A program made the position numbers and the translations under genes. This document shows, piece after piece, positions 1 to 11,748 of a DNA stretch of 46,308 nucleotides (the stretch's first letter is position 1; every line of letters starts with the position of its first letter). The notes below the pieces were generated by a model. The model was not told the DNA's origin, ran no database searches, and saw only the letters and a program-made list of their open reading frames with translations. Origin of the DNA: Verrucomicrobiota bacterium (GTDB taxonomy: Bacteria > Verrucomicrobiota > Verrucomicrobiia > CAIQCK01); assembly GCA_016222825.1 (NCBI GenBank), contig JACRQF010000018.1:1-46308 (forward strand), in the 5' to 3' direction.

Positions 1-4571
<4,571 letters not shown>

Positions 4572-4577
4572 GACATT

Positions 4578-5072
4578 ATGAGCGAACCCATTCCGATACT
4601 GGTCGTGGATGATCGCGCGAACAACTTGGCGGTCGTTCAAAGCGTCCTGGACTCGCCTGACTACCACCTCGTGATGGTGCAGAGCGCCCAGGACGCCTTG
4701 ATGGCGCTGCTCCACACAGAGTTCGCCGCCCTCCTGCTCGACGTGAAGATGCCGGAGATAACGGGCTTCGATCTGGCCCGCATCATCCACGAGCGCAAGG
4801 CGAGCCGGCATCTGCCGATCATCTTTATCTCCGGGCACATGACGGATTCCCAGCATGCGAAACTCGGTTACAAGGCCGGCGGCGTGGATTACATCACCAA
4901 ACCGTTTGACCCGGAGGTTCTCCGGGCGAAGGTAGCCGTCTTCGCCGACTTGTATCGGCAACGGCAGGCCCTGACCGCCGAGGCCGCCGCACTTCGCGGC
5001 GAGAACGTGCAACTCCGGCAAGGCGGGGCGGCACAGAATCCCAAGGAAAACACCGCAGCCCCCGGCAAGTGA
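4578..5072 (+). CDS. Stand-alone response regulator receiver protein
   Basis: A 164-residue protein made of one receiver domain (residues 5-125) and a short helical tail. The acidic pocket DD is at 11-12, the phospho-acceptor is Asp55 in LLLDVKMPE, and the conserved Lys is 108 in ITKPF. There is no DNA-binding or enzymatic output domain, so it probably passes phosphate on or acts by protein contact. An AGGA ribosome site lies 6 nt before the ATG and 6 nt separate it from the hybrid kinase gene, so the two are probably co-transcribed. It resembles the receiver fused to the kinase at 6007-7197 (Asp55 and Lys108 at identical positions), suggesting an intra-cluster duplication. Confidence 0.9.
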   Translation: MSEPIPILVVDDRANNLAVVQSVLDSPDYHLVMVQSAQDALMALLHTEFAALLLDVKMPEITGFDLARIIHERKASRHLPIIFISGHMTDSQHAKLGYKAGGVDYITKPFDPEVLRAKVAVFADLYRQRQALTAEAAALRGENVQLRQGGAAQNPKENTAAPGK

Positions 5073-5443
5073 AAATCAAGCAATTCATCGCCGAGCATCT
5101 CGAAACGGTGGACCATCTCCGCGTCCTGCTCCATCTCAAGGGCACGCCGCGCACCGAATGGGACGTGCTCGACGTGGCGGCCAAGCTTTATCTGCCGCCA
5201 GAAAGGACCGCCGCCGTATTGGCGCAGTTGGTAATCCACGGGCTGGTCGTGGCGTCCGGCGAGCGGCCCCGCTACCGTTACCATCCGGGCACGCCCGAAC
5301 TGGCGGACATGGCCGAGACACTGGCCGAGATGGACCGCACCCAACCCGTCACCCTGATCAACATGATCTACGCCCAGCCCGCTGATACGCAGGCTTTTGC
5401 CGACGCCTTCAAACTCAAGAAATCGAAGGAGAACCTGACATGA
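5069..5443 (+). CDS. Small winged-helix-like protein of unknown function
   Basis: A 124-residue protein starting with GTG inside the stop region of the preceding receiver gene (4-nt GTGA overlap, so translation is probably coupled). Residues 10-70 read like a winged helix-turn-helix: helix, then DVAAKLYLPPERTAAVLAQL, then a GLVV-x-RYRYHP wing. The tail (80-110) is a helical segment with DRTQPVTLINMIY. No named family is recognised with certainty. Its place between receivers suggests it is either the DNA-binding output missing from the cluster or a partner of the membrane proteins downstream. It overlaps the next gene by 4 nt (ATGA). Confidence 0.8.
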   Translation: MKIKQFIAEHLETVDHLRVLLHLKGTPRTEWDVLDVAAKLYLPPERTAAVLAQLVIHGLVVASGERPRYRYHPGTPELADMAETLAEMDRTQPVTLINMIYAQPADTQAFADAFKLKKSKENLT

Positions 5444-5697
5444 CCGGGATTGTCTATCTTCTCTGCGCCGCCACGGCGCTGATTTGCTGCGTGCTGCTGC
5501 TGCGCGGCCACCGCAGCACCGGCGCACCGTTGCTGTTTTGGAGCAGCCTCTGTTTCGGGCTGCTCACGCTGGACAACCTGTTCCTGTTCGCGGACCGCAT
5601 CCTGCTGCCGGCGGTGGACCTGACCCTGTATCGGCGGCTGGTGGCGCTGGTCGCGGTGGCGATGCTGCTCTACGGCATGATCTTCAAGTCCAAATGA
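5440..5697 (+). CDS. Small membrane protein, DUF5985-like (copy 1)
   Basis: An 85-residue protein with three hydrophobic segments (about 2-20, 28-48 and 62-82), separated by short basic/acidic loops (LLRGHRSTG, LFADR) and ending in KSK. The AAGGAG ribosome site is at 5426-5431. The pattern FW-SSLCFG-LLTLDNLFLF-D fits the DUF5985 family of tiny integral membrane proteins; the name rests on memory of the pattern. Function is unknown. It lies in a two-component operon next to a second protein of the same type. Confidence 0.8.
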   Translation: MTGIVYLLCAATALICCVLLLRGHRSTGAPLLFWSSLCFGLLTLDNLFLFADRILLPAVDLTLYRRLVALVAVAMLLYGMIFKSK

Positions 5698-5728
5698 ACG
5701 CCTCACCGGACCCAACAAGGAGCCTCAA

Positions 5729-5998
5729 GTGAACACAACCATTGACTTCTTCCTGATGGGCGCCATCTCCACGGGCTTTGCCATCGCCGGCATGTTCTTC
5801 TTGCGTTACTGGCAGCAGAGTCGGGATCGGCTGTTCGCGCTCTTCGCGCTGGCATTCTTCATTCTCGCTTGCAACAGGCTGCTGTTGGCGTTGGCGCCGG
5901 ACCACAGCGAGAACAGCCCGGCTCTTTACCTCGTGCGGTTGCTCGCTTTTCTGATCATCCTTTACGCCATCGTGGACAAGAACCTGCGGCGCGCGTGA
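5729..5998 (+). CDS. Small membrane protein, DUF5985-like (copy 2)
   Basis: An 89-residue protein starting at GTG 5729, with AAGGAG at 5718-5723. Three hydrophobic segments occur at about 6-27, 34-52 and 66-83. The core FALFALAFFILACNRLLLAL matches the copy-1 pattern (a hydrophobic helix ending in N-x-L), so the two look like diverged paralogues that could form a heteromeric membrane unit. Eight bases separate it from the receiver-kinase gene. A membrane input for the otherwise soluble kinase at 6007 is an inference from position only. Confidence 0.8.
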   Translation: MNTTIDFFLMGAISTGFAIAGMFFLRYWQQSRDRLFALFALAFFILACNRLLLALAPDHSENSPALYLVRLLAFLIILYAIVDKNLRRA

Positions 5999-6006
5999 CT
6001 CAGCTC

Positions 6007-7197
6007 ATGAACAACTCCGTCAACATTTTGCTCGTGGACGATGAGGCCCGGAACCTCGACGTGCTCGAAAGCATCCTCCAGGTGGCCGATTACCGGCTGG
6101 TCCGCGCGCAGAACGCCGACGAGGCCCTGCACGCCCTGGTCTCGGAGAGTTTTGCCGCGATCGTGCTGGACGTCCGCATGCCCGGCATGACCGGCTTGGA
6201 ACTGGCCCAACTCATCAAACAACGCAAGAAGACCCAGCACATCCCCATCATCTTCCTCACGGCTTATTACCAGGAGGATGAGCACGTCATGCAGGGCTAC
6301 GTGGCCGGCGCGGTGGATTACCTGAGCAAGCCTGTCAACCCCGACATCCTCCGCTCCAAGGTGGCCGTCTTCGTGGACCTCTTCCGCAAGAGCCGCGCCC
6401 TGGAGAGCGAGATCGCCGAGCGCCGCGCCGCCGAGCAGCGCGTGCGCGACCTCAACGACCAGCTCGCCATGCGCGTCACCGAGCTTGGCTCCGCCAACAG
6501 CGAACTGGAGGCGTTCAGCTATTCCGTCAGCCACGACCTGCGCGCCCCGCTGCGCCAGGTGGTCGGCTTTGCCAACTCCCTCAAGAAAGTCGCCGGCGAC
6601 AACCTCGACGCGCGCGCCGCCGAATACATCCCGCTCATCCAGGACGCCGCCACCCGCATGGGCCGGTTGATTGACGACCTCCTGGAGTTCTCCCGCGTCG
6701 GGCGCACCGAGATGGTTCAGGAGAACGTCAACCCCCGCACGCTGCTGGACCAGGCCCTCCAGACGCTCCAGCCCGGCGCCGCCGGCCGCCGCGTTGAATG
6801 GCAGATCGGGCCGCTGCCCGAAATCCGCGGCGATCCCGCCATGCTGCGCCAGGTCTGGGCCAATCTGCTCGACAATGCCCTCAAGTTCACCCGGCCCCGC
6901 GACTGCGCCAGGATCGAGGTCGGCTGCCAGTCCCAGCCGGCCGAACACATTTTCTTCGTGCGTGACAACGGTGTCGGCTTCGACGCCAGCCACGCCAACA
7001 AGCTCTTCGGCGTGTTCCAGCGGATGCACGCGCGCGACGAATTCGAGGGCACGGGCATCGGCCTGGCCAGCGTCCGCCGCATCATCGCCCGCCACGGCGG
7101 CCGCGCCTGGGCCGAAAGCTACCCGGGCAAGGGCACCACGGTTTTCTTCTCCCTGCCTCGACCGATCGAGGCTCAACCCGCCGTTCTTCAAGCATGA
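6007..7197 (+). CDS. Receiver-histidine kinase fusion (REC-HisKA-HATPase)
   Basis: A 396-residue protein with an N-terminal receiver (Asp55 in IVLDVRMPG, Lys108 in LSKPV), then a coiled coil (about 125-168). A HisKA domain of the bacteriophytochrome-like type follows (His176 in VSHDLRAPLRQ), then an ATPase domain with N290 in NLLDNALKF, DNGVGF (320-325) and GTGIGLA (348-354). An open frame extends further upstream, but the ATG at 6007 gives the normal receiver N-terminus and follows the previous stop by 8 nt. There is no membrane segment. A receiver in front of a kinase normally means phosphorylation of the receiver gates the kinase, so it may be driven by the hybrid kinase at the start of the window. 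It overlaps the next gene by 4 nt. Confidence 0.92.
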   Translation: MNNSVNILLVDDEARNLDVLESILQVADYRLVRAQNADEALHALVSESFAAIVLDVRMPGMTGLELAQLIKQRKKTQHIPIIFLTAYYQEDEHVMQGYVAGAVDYLSKPVNPDILRSKVAVFVDLFRKSRALESEIAERRAAEQRVRDLNDQLAMRVTELGSANSELEAFSYSVSHDLRAPLRQVVGFANSLKKVAGDNLDARAAEYIPLIQDAATRMGRLIDDLLEFSRVGRTEMVQENVNPRTLLDQALQTLQPGAAGRRVEWQIGPLPEIRGDPAMLRQVWANLLDNALKFTRPRDCARIEVGCQSQPAEHIFFVRDNGVGFDASHANKLFGVFQRMHARDEFEGTGIGLASVRRIIARHGGRAWAESYPGKGTTVFFSLPRPIEAQPAVLQA

Positions 7198-7655
7198 AGC
7201 AACTGGCTCGCATTATCCTTGCGGAAGATGATCCTGCCGACGCCCGGCTGGCGCTCGACACGCTGGCGGAACAGAAGCTTGACCAGCACACCGTGGTGCT
7301 GGCCGATGGCCTGCAAGTCATGGACTACCTTTACGCTCGCGGGCGCTTCCGCAACCGCTCGCCGGGACATCCGATGGTCATCTTGCTCGATGTCAAGATG
7401 CCGGGCCTCGACGGCCTCGATGTCCTGGAGCAAATCCGGAGCGACCCGGCGCTTCGCTATATCCCCGTGGTGATGCTGACGGCCTCGCGCCAGGAGCGCG
7501 ACGTGCGCCGGGCCTACGAATTCGGCGCCAACGGCTACCTCGTCAAGTCCATTGACTTCGATGCCTGTCGCGCCAGCCTGCTTGCCTTTGGGCATTTCTT
7601 CGCCGTGGCTAACGAACCGCCGCCCGGCAGCCTCCAGCCGCCGCGCACACCCTAA
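7194..7655 (+). CDS. Rcp1-type single-domain response regulator
   Basis: A 153-residue protein that is a receiver of the Rcp1/phytochrome-partner class: LAEDDPAD at 9-16, Asp66 in ILLDVKMPG, and Lys118 in LVKS. This class normally pairs with kinases carrying VSHDLRAPLR-type H-boxes, exactly the type encoded immediately upstream. The start overlaps that kinase's stop (ATGA). It is the most likely direct phospho-acceptor of the upstream kinase. The C-terminal 20 residues are Pro-rich and probably disordered. Confidence 0.9.
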   Translation: MKQLARIILAEDDPADARLALDTLAEQKLDQHTVVLADGLQVMDYLYARGRFRNRSPGHPMVILLDVKMPGLDGLDVLEQIRSDPALRYIPVVMLTASRQERDVRRAYEFGANGYLVKSIDFDACRASLLAFGHFFAVANEPPPGSLQPPRTP

Positions 7656-7668
7656 CCCGATAACTGCT

Positions 7669-8274
7669 ATGGATACTCCCTTGCGCATCCTTCACTTGGA
7701 AGATGACCCCGCCGACGTGCGGCTGGTCAACGACGCCCTTCGCGACCAAGGTCTGAACGCTGAGATCACGCTGGTCGGCGACCGTCCGGGATTTCTCGCC
7801 ACGCTGGAGCGGGACGACTTTGACCTGATCCTGTCCGACTACAAACTGCCGGGCTTTGACGGATTGCAGGCGCTGTCCCTCTGGCAGGCCAAGTGGCCCG
7901 GCAAGCCGTTTATCTTCGTCACCGGCTCCATGGGTGAAGAGAGGGCCGTGGAATCGCTCAAGAGTGGCGCCACCGACTACATCCTGAAGGAGAACATGGT
8001 CCGGCTGGTGCCCGCCATCCGCCGTGCCGTGACCGAAGCCGATGAGCACGCCCGAAGGCAAAAAGCCGAACAGGAACTGCGGGCGAGCCATCATGAATTG
8101 ACAAAATTCAACCGCCTCATGGTCGGCCGCGAGTTGCGCATGATCGAGATGAAGAAGGAAGTCAACGAACTCCTCGCCAAGCTCGACCAGCCGCCGCGCT
8201 ACTGGGCGGATCGCAAGACGGCGGACGGGCCGCAGCCCCCGGCAAAAAACGACGACAGTGCCAGCCCGACATGA
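7669..8274 (+). CDS. Response regulator with C-terminal helical extension
   Basis: A 201-residue protein starting at ATG 7669 (an upstream open frame overlaps the previous gene and is not needed). It is a receiver: LEDDPAD at 10-16, Asp57 in LILSDYKLP, and Lys107 in YILKEN. The active-site region IFVTGSMGEERAVESLKSGATDY is typical of receivers that sit in front of PAS/kinase modules. After residue 125 a coiled coil of about 50 residues follows, with no kinase. It could be a truncated sensor or a dimerising phospho-sink. It closes the signalling cluster; the next gene is convergent. Confidence 0.88.
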   Translation: MDTPLRILHLEDDPADVRLVNDALRDQGLNAEITLVGDRPGFLATLERDDFDLILSDYKLPGFDGLQALSLWQAKWPGKPFIFVTGSMGEERAVESLKSGATDYILKENMVRLVPAIRRAVTEADEHARRQKAEQELRASHHELTKFNRLMVGRELRMIEMKKEVNELLAKLDQPPRYWADRKTADGPQPPAKNDDSASPT

Positions 8275-8370
8275 AGCGGCTTTCTCCTGCCTGGATGAAA
8301 CTCAGCGTCGTTGGAGTCAGTCCCGGATGTTTGACGGAATCAGCGCCAGCGATTCCTTTCCGGTAGCGCG

Positions 8371-8790
8371 TCAACTGTGACGCGGATGCGTCTCCGCTGG
8401 CTTCGTTAGCAACTCAATCAACTCATCATCCGCGGGTGGGAACTTGTAGTGGCGTAGTTCCGCCGCACTGACCCAACGGCAGTCCTGGCAGTCGAGCGGC
8501 TTCGGCTCGCCGGCGAGCAACTCGCACTCGAAGAAGCAGAGCCGCACGGTGCGTTCGGGATAGGCGTGCGTCACATCGTGAACGAGGCGGCCGACGCGGA
8601 TCGTGATGGCCAGTTCCTCCTGAAGCTCGCGGGCCAGGCATTGCTCGAACGTCTCCTGTGGCTCGCGCTTGCCGCCGGGGAACTCCCAATAGTTCGCCAG
8701 AGAGTCGTGCGTATGGCGTTGCGCGATCAGAATTGTGCTGCCGCGCCGGACGATGGCGGCAGCGACCTCAATCGCCGTGGGGCCGCTCAT
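8371..8790 (-). CDS. mutT: Nudix hydrolase, MutT-like (8-oxo-dGTP diphosphatase type)
   Basis: A 139-residue protein. The Nudix box is residues 40-62: G40-x5-E46-x7-R54-E55-x2-E58-E59, with Ala61 in place of the usual Gly. Length and the N-terminal pattern (VAAAIVRRGSTILIAQR, WEFPGGK) fit MutT, which hydrolyses oxidised dGTP to prevent A:T to C:G transversions. Substrate assignment is by family only. The ATG at 8790 overlaps the stop of the upstream peptidase gene by 4 nt (ATGA), so the two are translationally coupled. Confidence 0.85.
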   Translation of the reverse strand: MSGPTAIEVAAAIVRRGSTILIAQRHTHDSLANYWEFPGGKREPQETFEQCLARELQEELAITIRVGRLVHDVTHAYPERTVRLCFFECELLAGEPKPLDCQDCRWVSAAELRHYKFPPADDELIELLTKPAETHPRHS

Positions 8791-10331
8791 GATTCGAGCG
8801 ATTCCAGATCGGTAAAGCGGCGTTCGAGGCAGGCGGTGTCGAGTGCCGGGCAGCCGAGGCCGCCGAGCACCTGTTCGGCTTCCTGTGTGCTCGCCGAGCG
8901 CCAGAGGTCCACAAGGAATTTCCCGGCGCGCTTGTCGGCCCACCAACGCTCGGAGAAGTTGCGCTGGAGATAATCCGCAAGCTGCGCCTCGCCGACCCAT
9001 GCGCGCAGGTAGTCGGCGCTGTAGAAGCCTTCGTCCATGTCGAAGAGGTAGCCGCCCGGTTGGTAAATGAAGCCGGTGTATTCCGTCAGCGTTCGCGAGT
9101 AAATCTTCCCGTCGCCCAGCGCCGCCTGCCCTTTCTGTTCGTGCTGGCGGAAGAAGGCGAACTCCGACCGCAGCTTGGCGATGTAGCGCCGATACATGTA
9201 GAGGTCGCACAGCACGCGGTAATAGCGAATCCGCTCGGCGAGCTTGCGGCTCATGTGCATCGTCTCTTCAAGCCAGAGCGCGTCGAGGGTGATGTTCTGG
9301 AGCAGGAAGGCGTAAGTCTCCGTCAACGCGTTCGAGCGGGACATGTGGCGGTATTCGTAGGGGAGCTTCGAGTCGGAGAACGCGAAGTGCAGCGCGTGAC
9401 CCGCCTCGTGCATGAACGTCTCGTAGTCCTGCAAGCCGCCCACCGGCTTCAGCAGCAGATGGATCTCCTGCGGAATCTTCGCGGCGAAGAGGCACGCGCG
9501 CGGGTTCTTCTTGTCGCGCTCCTCCAGGTCGAGCTTGACGTTCTTCTTGGCCTTGAGGTCAATCCCCATCCGCCGCAACGAGCCGAACAGCGTCGGCAGC
9601 ATTTCGTTCTTCGGGAAGCGCGCGTCGAAGTCACCGAGCTTCATCAGGTGGCTTACGTGCCAGCGTTGCAGGGCCGGCTTGCCCTCCGGCGTGCGGAACG
9701 GTCTGCCAAGCTTCCCCGTCACCCAGCGGGCCATGTGGTCGCGGAACAAGAGCGCCGTCCGATGGCCGGACTCGGAGAGGATCACAATGAACTTCTCGTA
9801 ATCGAACTGCTTCTGCGCCTCGCAATAAGCGATGTAGCTCTTGTAGCCGAGGTCGCGCCGGAGGATTTGCAGGTCGCGCTGCACCATCGCGAGCTTCTCG
9901 GGGTTGAACTTGCGGTGGACGCCGTCCATCGCCGCGCCGAGCGCCTCGCGCTTGTTGAAGTCAGGCTCGTTCTGCAAACGCGGCGAGAGGTTGTAGTAAG
10001 GCACCTGTTCGCCGTCGAGTCGGACCTTGTGGTTGGCGAGGCCGGTTTGAAGTTGGTCGTCGAGCCGCGCGAGCTTGTGATAAGTGTAGAGGCCCGTGCA
10101 GGTGAAGTAAAGCCGCTCCAGCCGCTCGCGCTCGTCGGGGTCGCGCGCGCGGTTCAGTTGCGCCTGCACGAGCTTCGCCACCGAGAGGGAGGCGAGCCAT
10201 TCGTGGCGCTTCATGATCGCCTCCGTTTCCTGCGTCTCCTTCTGGCCGGCGCGGACGAGGCGGGTTTCGGTGGAGAGTTCGTAGTTGAGTTGCTCAACTC
10301 CCTTGAGGATTTTGGCGACGGTGAGGGACAT
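8787..10331 (-). CDS. M3-family (thimet oligopeptidase-like) metallopeptidase
   Basis: A 514-residue zinc peptidase. The motif HEAGHALH gives His308, Glu309 and His312; Glu338 in LTETYAF, 30 residues after His308, is the probable third zinc ligand as in M3 enzymes. The usual M3 signature is HEFGH, so Ala in the third position is a mild variation. The fold is nearly all helical with no signal peptide, implying cytoplasmic cleavage of short peptides. Its length is short of classical oligopeptidases (about 600-680), so the N-terminal lid is reduced. It sits upstream of mutT in the same operon. It could also be called oligoendopeptidase F-like. Confidence 0.82.
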   Translation of the reverse strand: MSLTVAKILKGVEQLNYELSTETRLVRAGQKETQETEAIMKRHEWLASLSVAKLVQAQLNRARDPDERERLERLYFTCTGLYTYHKLARLDDQLQTGLANHKVRLDGEQVPYYNLSPRLQNEPDFNKREALGAAMDGVHRKFNPEKLAMVQRDLQILRRDLGYKSYIAYCEAQKQFDYEKFIVILSESGHRTALLFRDHMARWVTGKLGRPFRTPEGKPALQRWHVSHLMKLGDFDARFPKNEMLPTLFGSLRRMGIDLKAKKNVKLDLEERDKKNPRACLFAAKIPQEIHLLLKPVGGLQDYETFMHEAGHALHFAFSDSKLPYEYRHMSRSNALTETYAFLLQNITLDALWLEETMHMSRKLAERIRYYRVLCDLYMYRRYIAKLRSEFAFFRQHEQKGQAALGDGKIYSRTLTEYTGFIYQPGGYLFDMDEGFYSADYLRAWVGEAQLADYLQRNFSERWWADKRAGKFLVDLWRSASTQEAEQVLGGLGCPALDTACLERRFTDLESLES

Positions 10332-10378
10332 AGTAGGTAGAACGTGAAACGTGATGAGTGATCAGACGGGCGCTTGGT

Positions 10379-10690
10379 TCATGCTTTCTTCAGTTTGCGG
10401 CCGAGGCGCTTCTCCACGCTGGCCACCTTGCTTTGCAGGCGGCCCCGGCGGCCCTTTCTATAGTCTATTTTGATGACGCATTCAACGCGCCCGCACTCCT
10501 TGCGCATGGCGTCGTAACAGGCCCTGACGACCGCCATGCACTCGTCCCACTCGCCCTCGAGCACGGTGCCCATCGCGTGGAGGCGGTAATCCAGCCCGCT
10601 GCGGTCAATGATGTCCAGCGACCGGGCGACGTAGCGGCTGACGCTCTCGCCTTTGCCAATCGGAAAGATGCTGAATTCGAGTAACACCAT
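10379..10690 (-). CDS. MTH1187/YqgV-family thiamine-binding-like protein
   Basis: A 103-residue ferredoxin-like protein: MVLLEFSIFPIGKGESVSRYVARSLDII at the start, then YRLHAMGTVLEGEWDE. This is the UPF0045 (DUF77) pattern. Members are small tetrameric proteins reported to bind thiamine-type ligands; some act near thiamine or hydroxymethylpyrimidine transporters. No thiamine gene is nearby here, so the ligand is uncertain. Divergently transcribed from cbiX, with overlapping promoter boxes between them. A basic tail (KKA) ends the protein. Confidence 0.82.
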   Translation of the reverse strand: MVLLEFSIFPIGKGESVSRYVARSLDIIDRSGLDYRLHAMGTVLEGEWDECMAVVRACYDAMRKECGRVECVIKIDYRKGRRGRLQSKVASVEKRLGRKLKKA

Positions 10691-10702
10691 GACGCGCTCT
10701 GC

Positions 10703-10748
10703 TTGTCTATCGAGTCGCCAATGATATAGTAGCGCCGCATTGCGACAA
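10703..10748. promoter_or_regulatory. Overlapping divergent sigma70-type promoters
   Basis: On the + strand TTGTCT (10703-10708), a 16-nt spacer and TATAGT (10725-10730) point to cbiX. On the - strand TTGTCG (complement of 10743-10748), a 16-nt spacer and TATCAT (complement of 10721-10726) point to the thiamine-binding-like gene. The two -10 boxes overlap, so the promoters probably exclude each other. GCTTGTC (10701-10707) and GACAAGC (10744-10750) form a 7-bp inverted repeat around the pair. Confidence 0.5.
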
Positions 10749-10755
10749 GCTGTTT

Positions 10756-11154
10756 ATGGCTTCCAAGAGAAAAACCGGCGTCCTGCTCGTCACCCACGGC
10801 TCCAAGCTGAAGGAAGCCAACTGGTCCCTGTTCCCCATCGTCCGTGAACTGCGCCGCCGGCTCGGCAACGACTGCATCGCCCCGTGTTTCATGGAACTCG
10901 GCCGCCCCGACATCCCCACCGCCGTGCAGAAGCTGGTCCGCCGCGGTTGCAGCCACATCTTCGTCCACGCGTTGTTTCTTGTGCCGGGCAAACATTTGCA
11001 GAAGGACATCCCCGGCATCCTCCGCCACGCGCTGGAGCCGCATCCCGGCGTCACCTTCGAGATCGGCAACGCGATGTTCAGCGATCCGGGGCTGACTGAT
11101 CTGGTTGAGCAGCGGCTTTCGCATCTGCTCGCCGGTGACAAGGTAATCGGTTAG
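10756..11154 (+). CDS. cbiX: CbiX-family sirohydrochlorin chelatase
   Basis: A 132-residue protein of the short CbiX class, a half-size chelatase that works as a homodimer. It inserts cobalt (or iron in SirB-like members) into sirohydrochlorin. The metal-site histidines are His14 in VTHGS and His80 in FLVPGKH, at the positions expected for the family. Which metal it uses cannot be told from sequence, but the neighbour cobU, 9 nt downstream, favours cobalt. No cobalamin riboswitch was recognised upstream. Confidence 0.85.
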   Translation: MASKRKTGVLLVTHGSKLKEANWSLFPIVRELRRRLGNDCIAPCFMELGRPDIPTAVQKLVRRGCSHIFVHALFLVPGKHLQKDIPGILRHALEPHPGVTFEIGNAMFSDPGLTDLVEQRLSHLLAGDKVIG

Positions 11155-11163
11155 CATCGCGGC

Positions 11164-11709
11164 ATGGACACGACCCACCCGCAACTCGTGCTGGTGCTTG
11201 GCGGCTGCCGCAGCGGCAAGAGCCGTTTCGCGCAGGAACTCGCCGGGCGGTTCGGCAGGCGCAAGCTGTTTGTCGCCACGGCAGAGCCGTTCGACGACGA
11301 GATGCGCGAGCGCATCGTGAAACATCGCGCGGTCCGCGGGCCGGAGTGGCAGACCATCGAAGCTCCGGTTGCGCTGGCGGAGGCTTTGCGGGAGCACGCG
11401 GGGGAGGCGGATGTGGTGCTCGTTGATTGCCTGACGGTGTGGCTGGGGAATTTGCTTTGCGCGGAACAGGGGCCGGCGCGCTGGCAGGGTGATGTGGTTC
11501 CATCGCTGCTTGCCGAGTTGGGCCGGAGGCGAGCGCATGTCATCGTCGTTTCAAACGAGGTTGGGATGGGCATCGTGCCCGACAACGCGCTGGCGCGGCG
11601 CTTTCGCGACGAGCAGGGCAGCTTGAATCAGCAGGTGGCAGCCATTGCGGATAGCGTGGTGTTTGTGGCTGCCGGCTTGCCGATGACCCTCAAGGGGAAG
11701 CTGCCATAG
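11164..11709 (+). CDS. cobU: Adenosylcobinamide kinase / adenosylcobinamide-phosphate guanylyltransferase
   Basis: A 181-residue bifunctional enzyme of cobalamin nucleotide-loop assembly. It phosphorylates adenosylcobinamide and then activates it with GTP to give adenosyl-GDP-cobinamide. The P-loop GGCRSGKS is residues 13-20. His54 in RI-x2-H-x3-R-x3-W is the predicted guanylylated histidine. Further signatures are VDCLTVWLGNLL and VSNEVGMGIVP, followed by the R-x-FRD-x2-G-x-LNQ block. The length is normal. It probably shares a transcript with cbiX. No cobS or cobT is in the window, so the rest of the pathway lies elsewhere or the cell salvages corrinoids. Confidence 0.92.
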   Translation: MDTTHPQLVLVLGGCRSGKSRFAQELAGRFGRRKLFVATAEPFDDEMRERIVKHRAVRGPEWQTIEAPVALAEALREHAGEADVVLVDCLTVWLGNLLCAEQGPARWQGDVVPSLLAELGRRRAHVIVVSNEVGMGIVPDNALARRFRDEQGSLNQQVAAIADSVVFVAAGLPMTLKGKLP

Positions 11710-11717
11710 AGCAACAC

Positions 11718-11737
11718 GGGCAGACGTCCGCCTTTTT
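11718..11737 (+). terminator. Weak terminator-like hairpin after cobU
   Basis: A GGCAGAC/GTCCGCC near-palindrome is followed by TTTTT, 10-25 nt after the cobU stop and before the convergent DUF2723 gene. The stem has one mismatch and almost no loop, so this is a weak call. Confidence 0.3.
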
Positions 11738-11748
11738 CATTCGCGCAA

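Noticed and set aside
5869..6006. Longer N-terminus of the receiver-kinase gene
   Set aside because: The extra codons overlap the DUF5985-like gene in another frame; the ATG at 6007 matches the receiver start seen in the paralogue.
10756..11709. Cobalamin riboswitch upstream of cbiX
   Set aside because: Only about 65 nt separate the divergent genes, too short for the element, and its conserved boxes were not seen.
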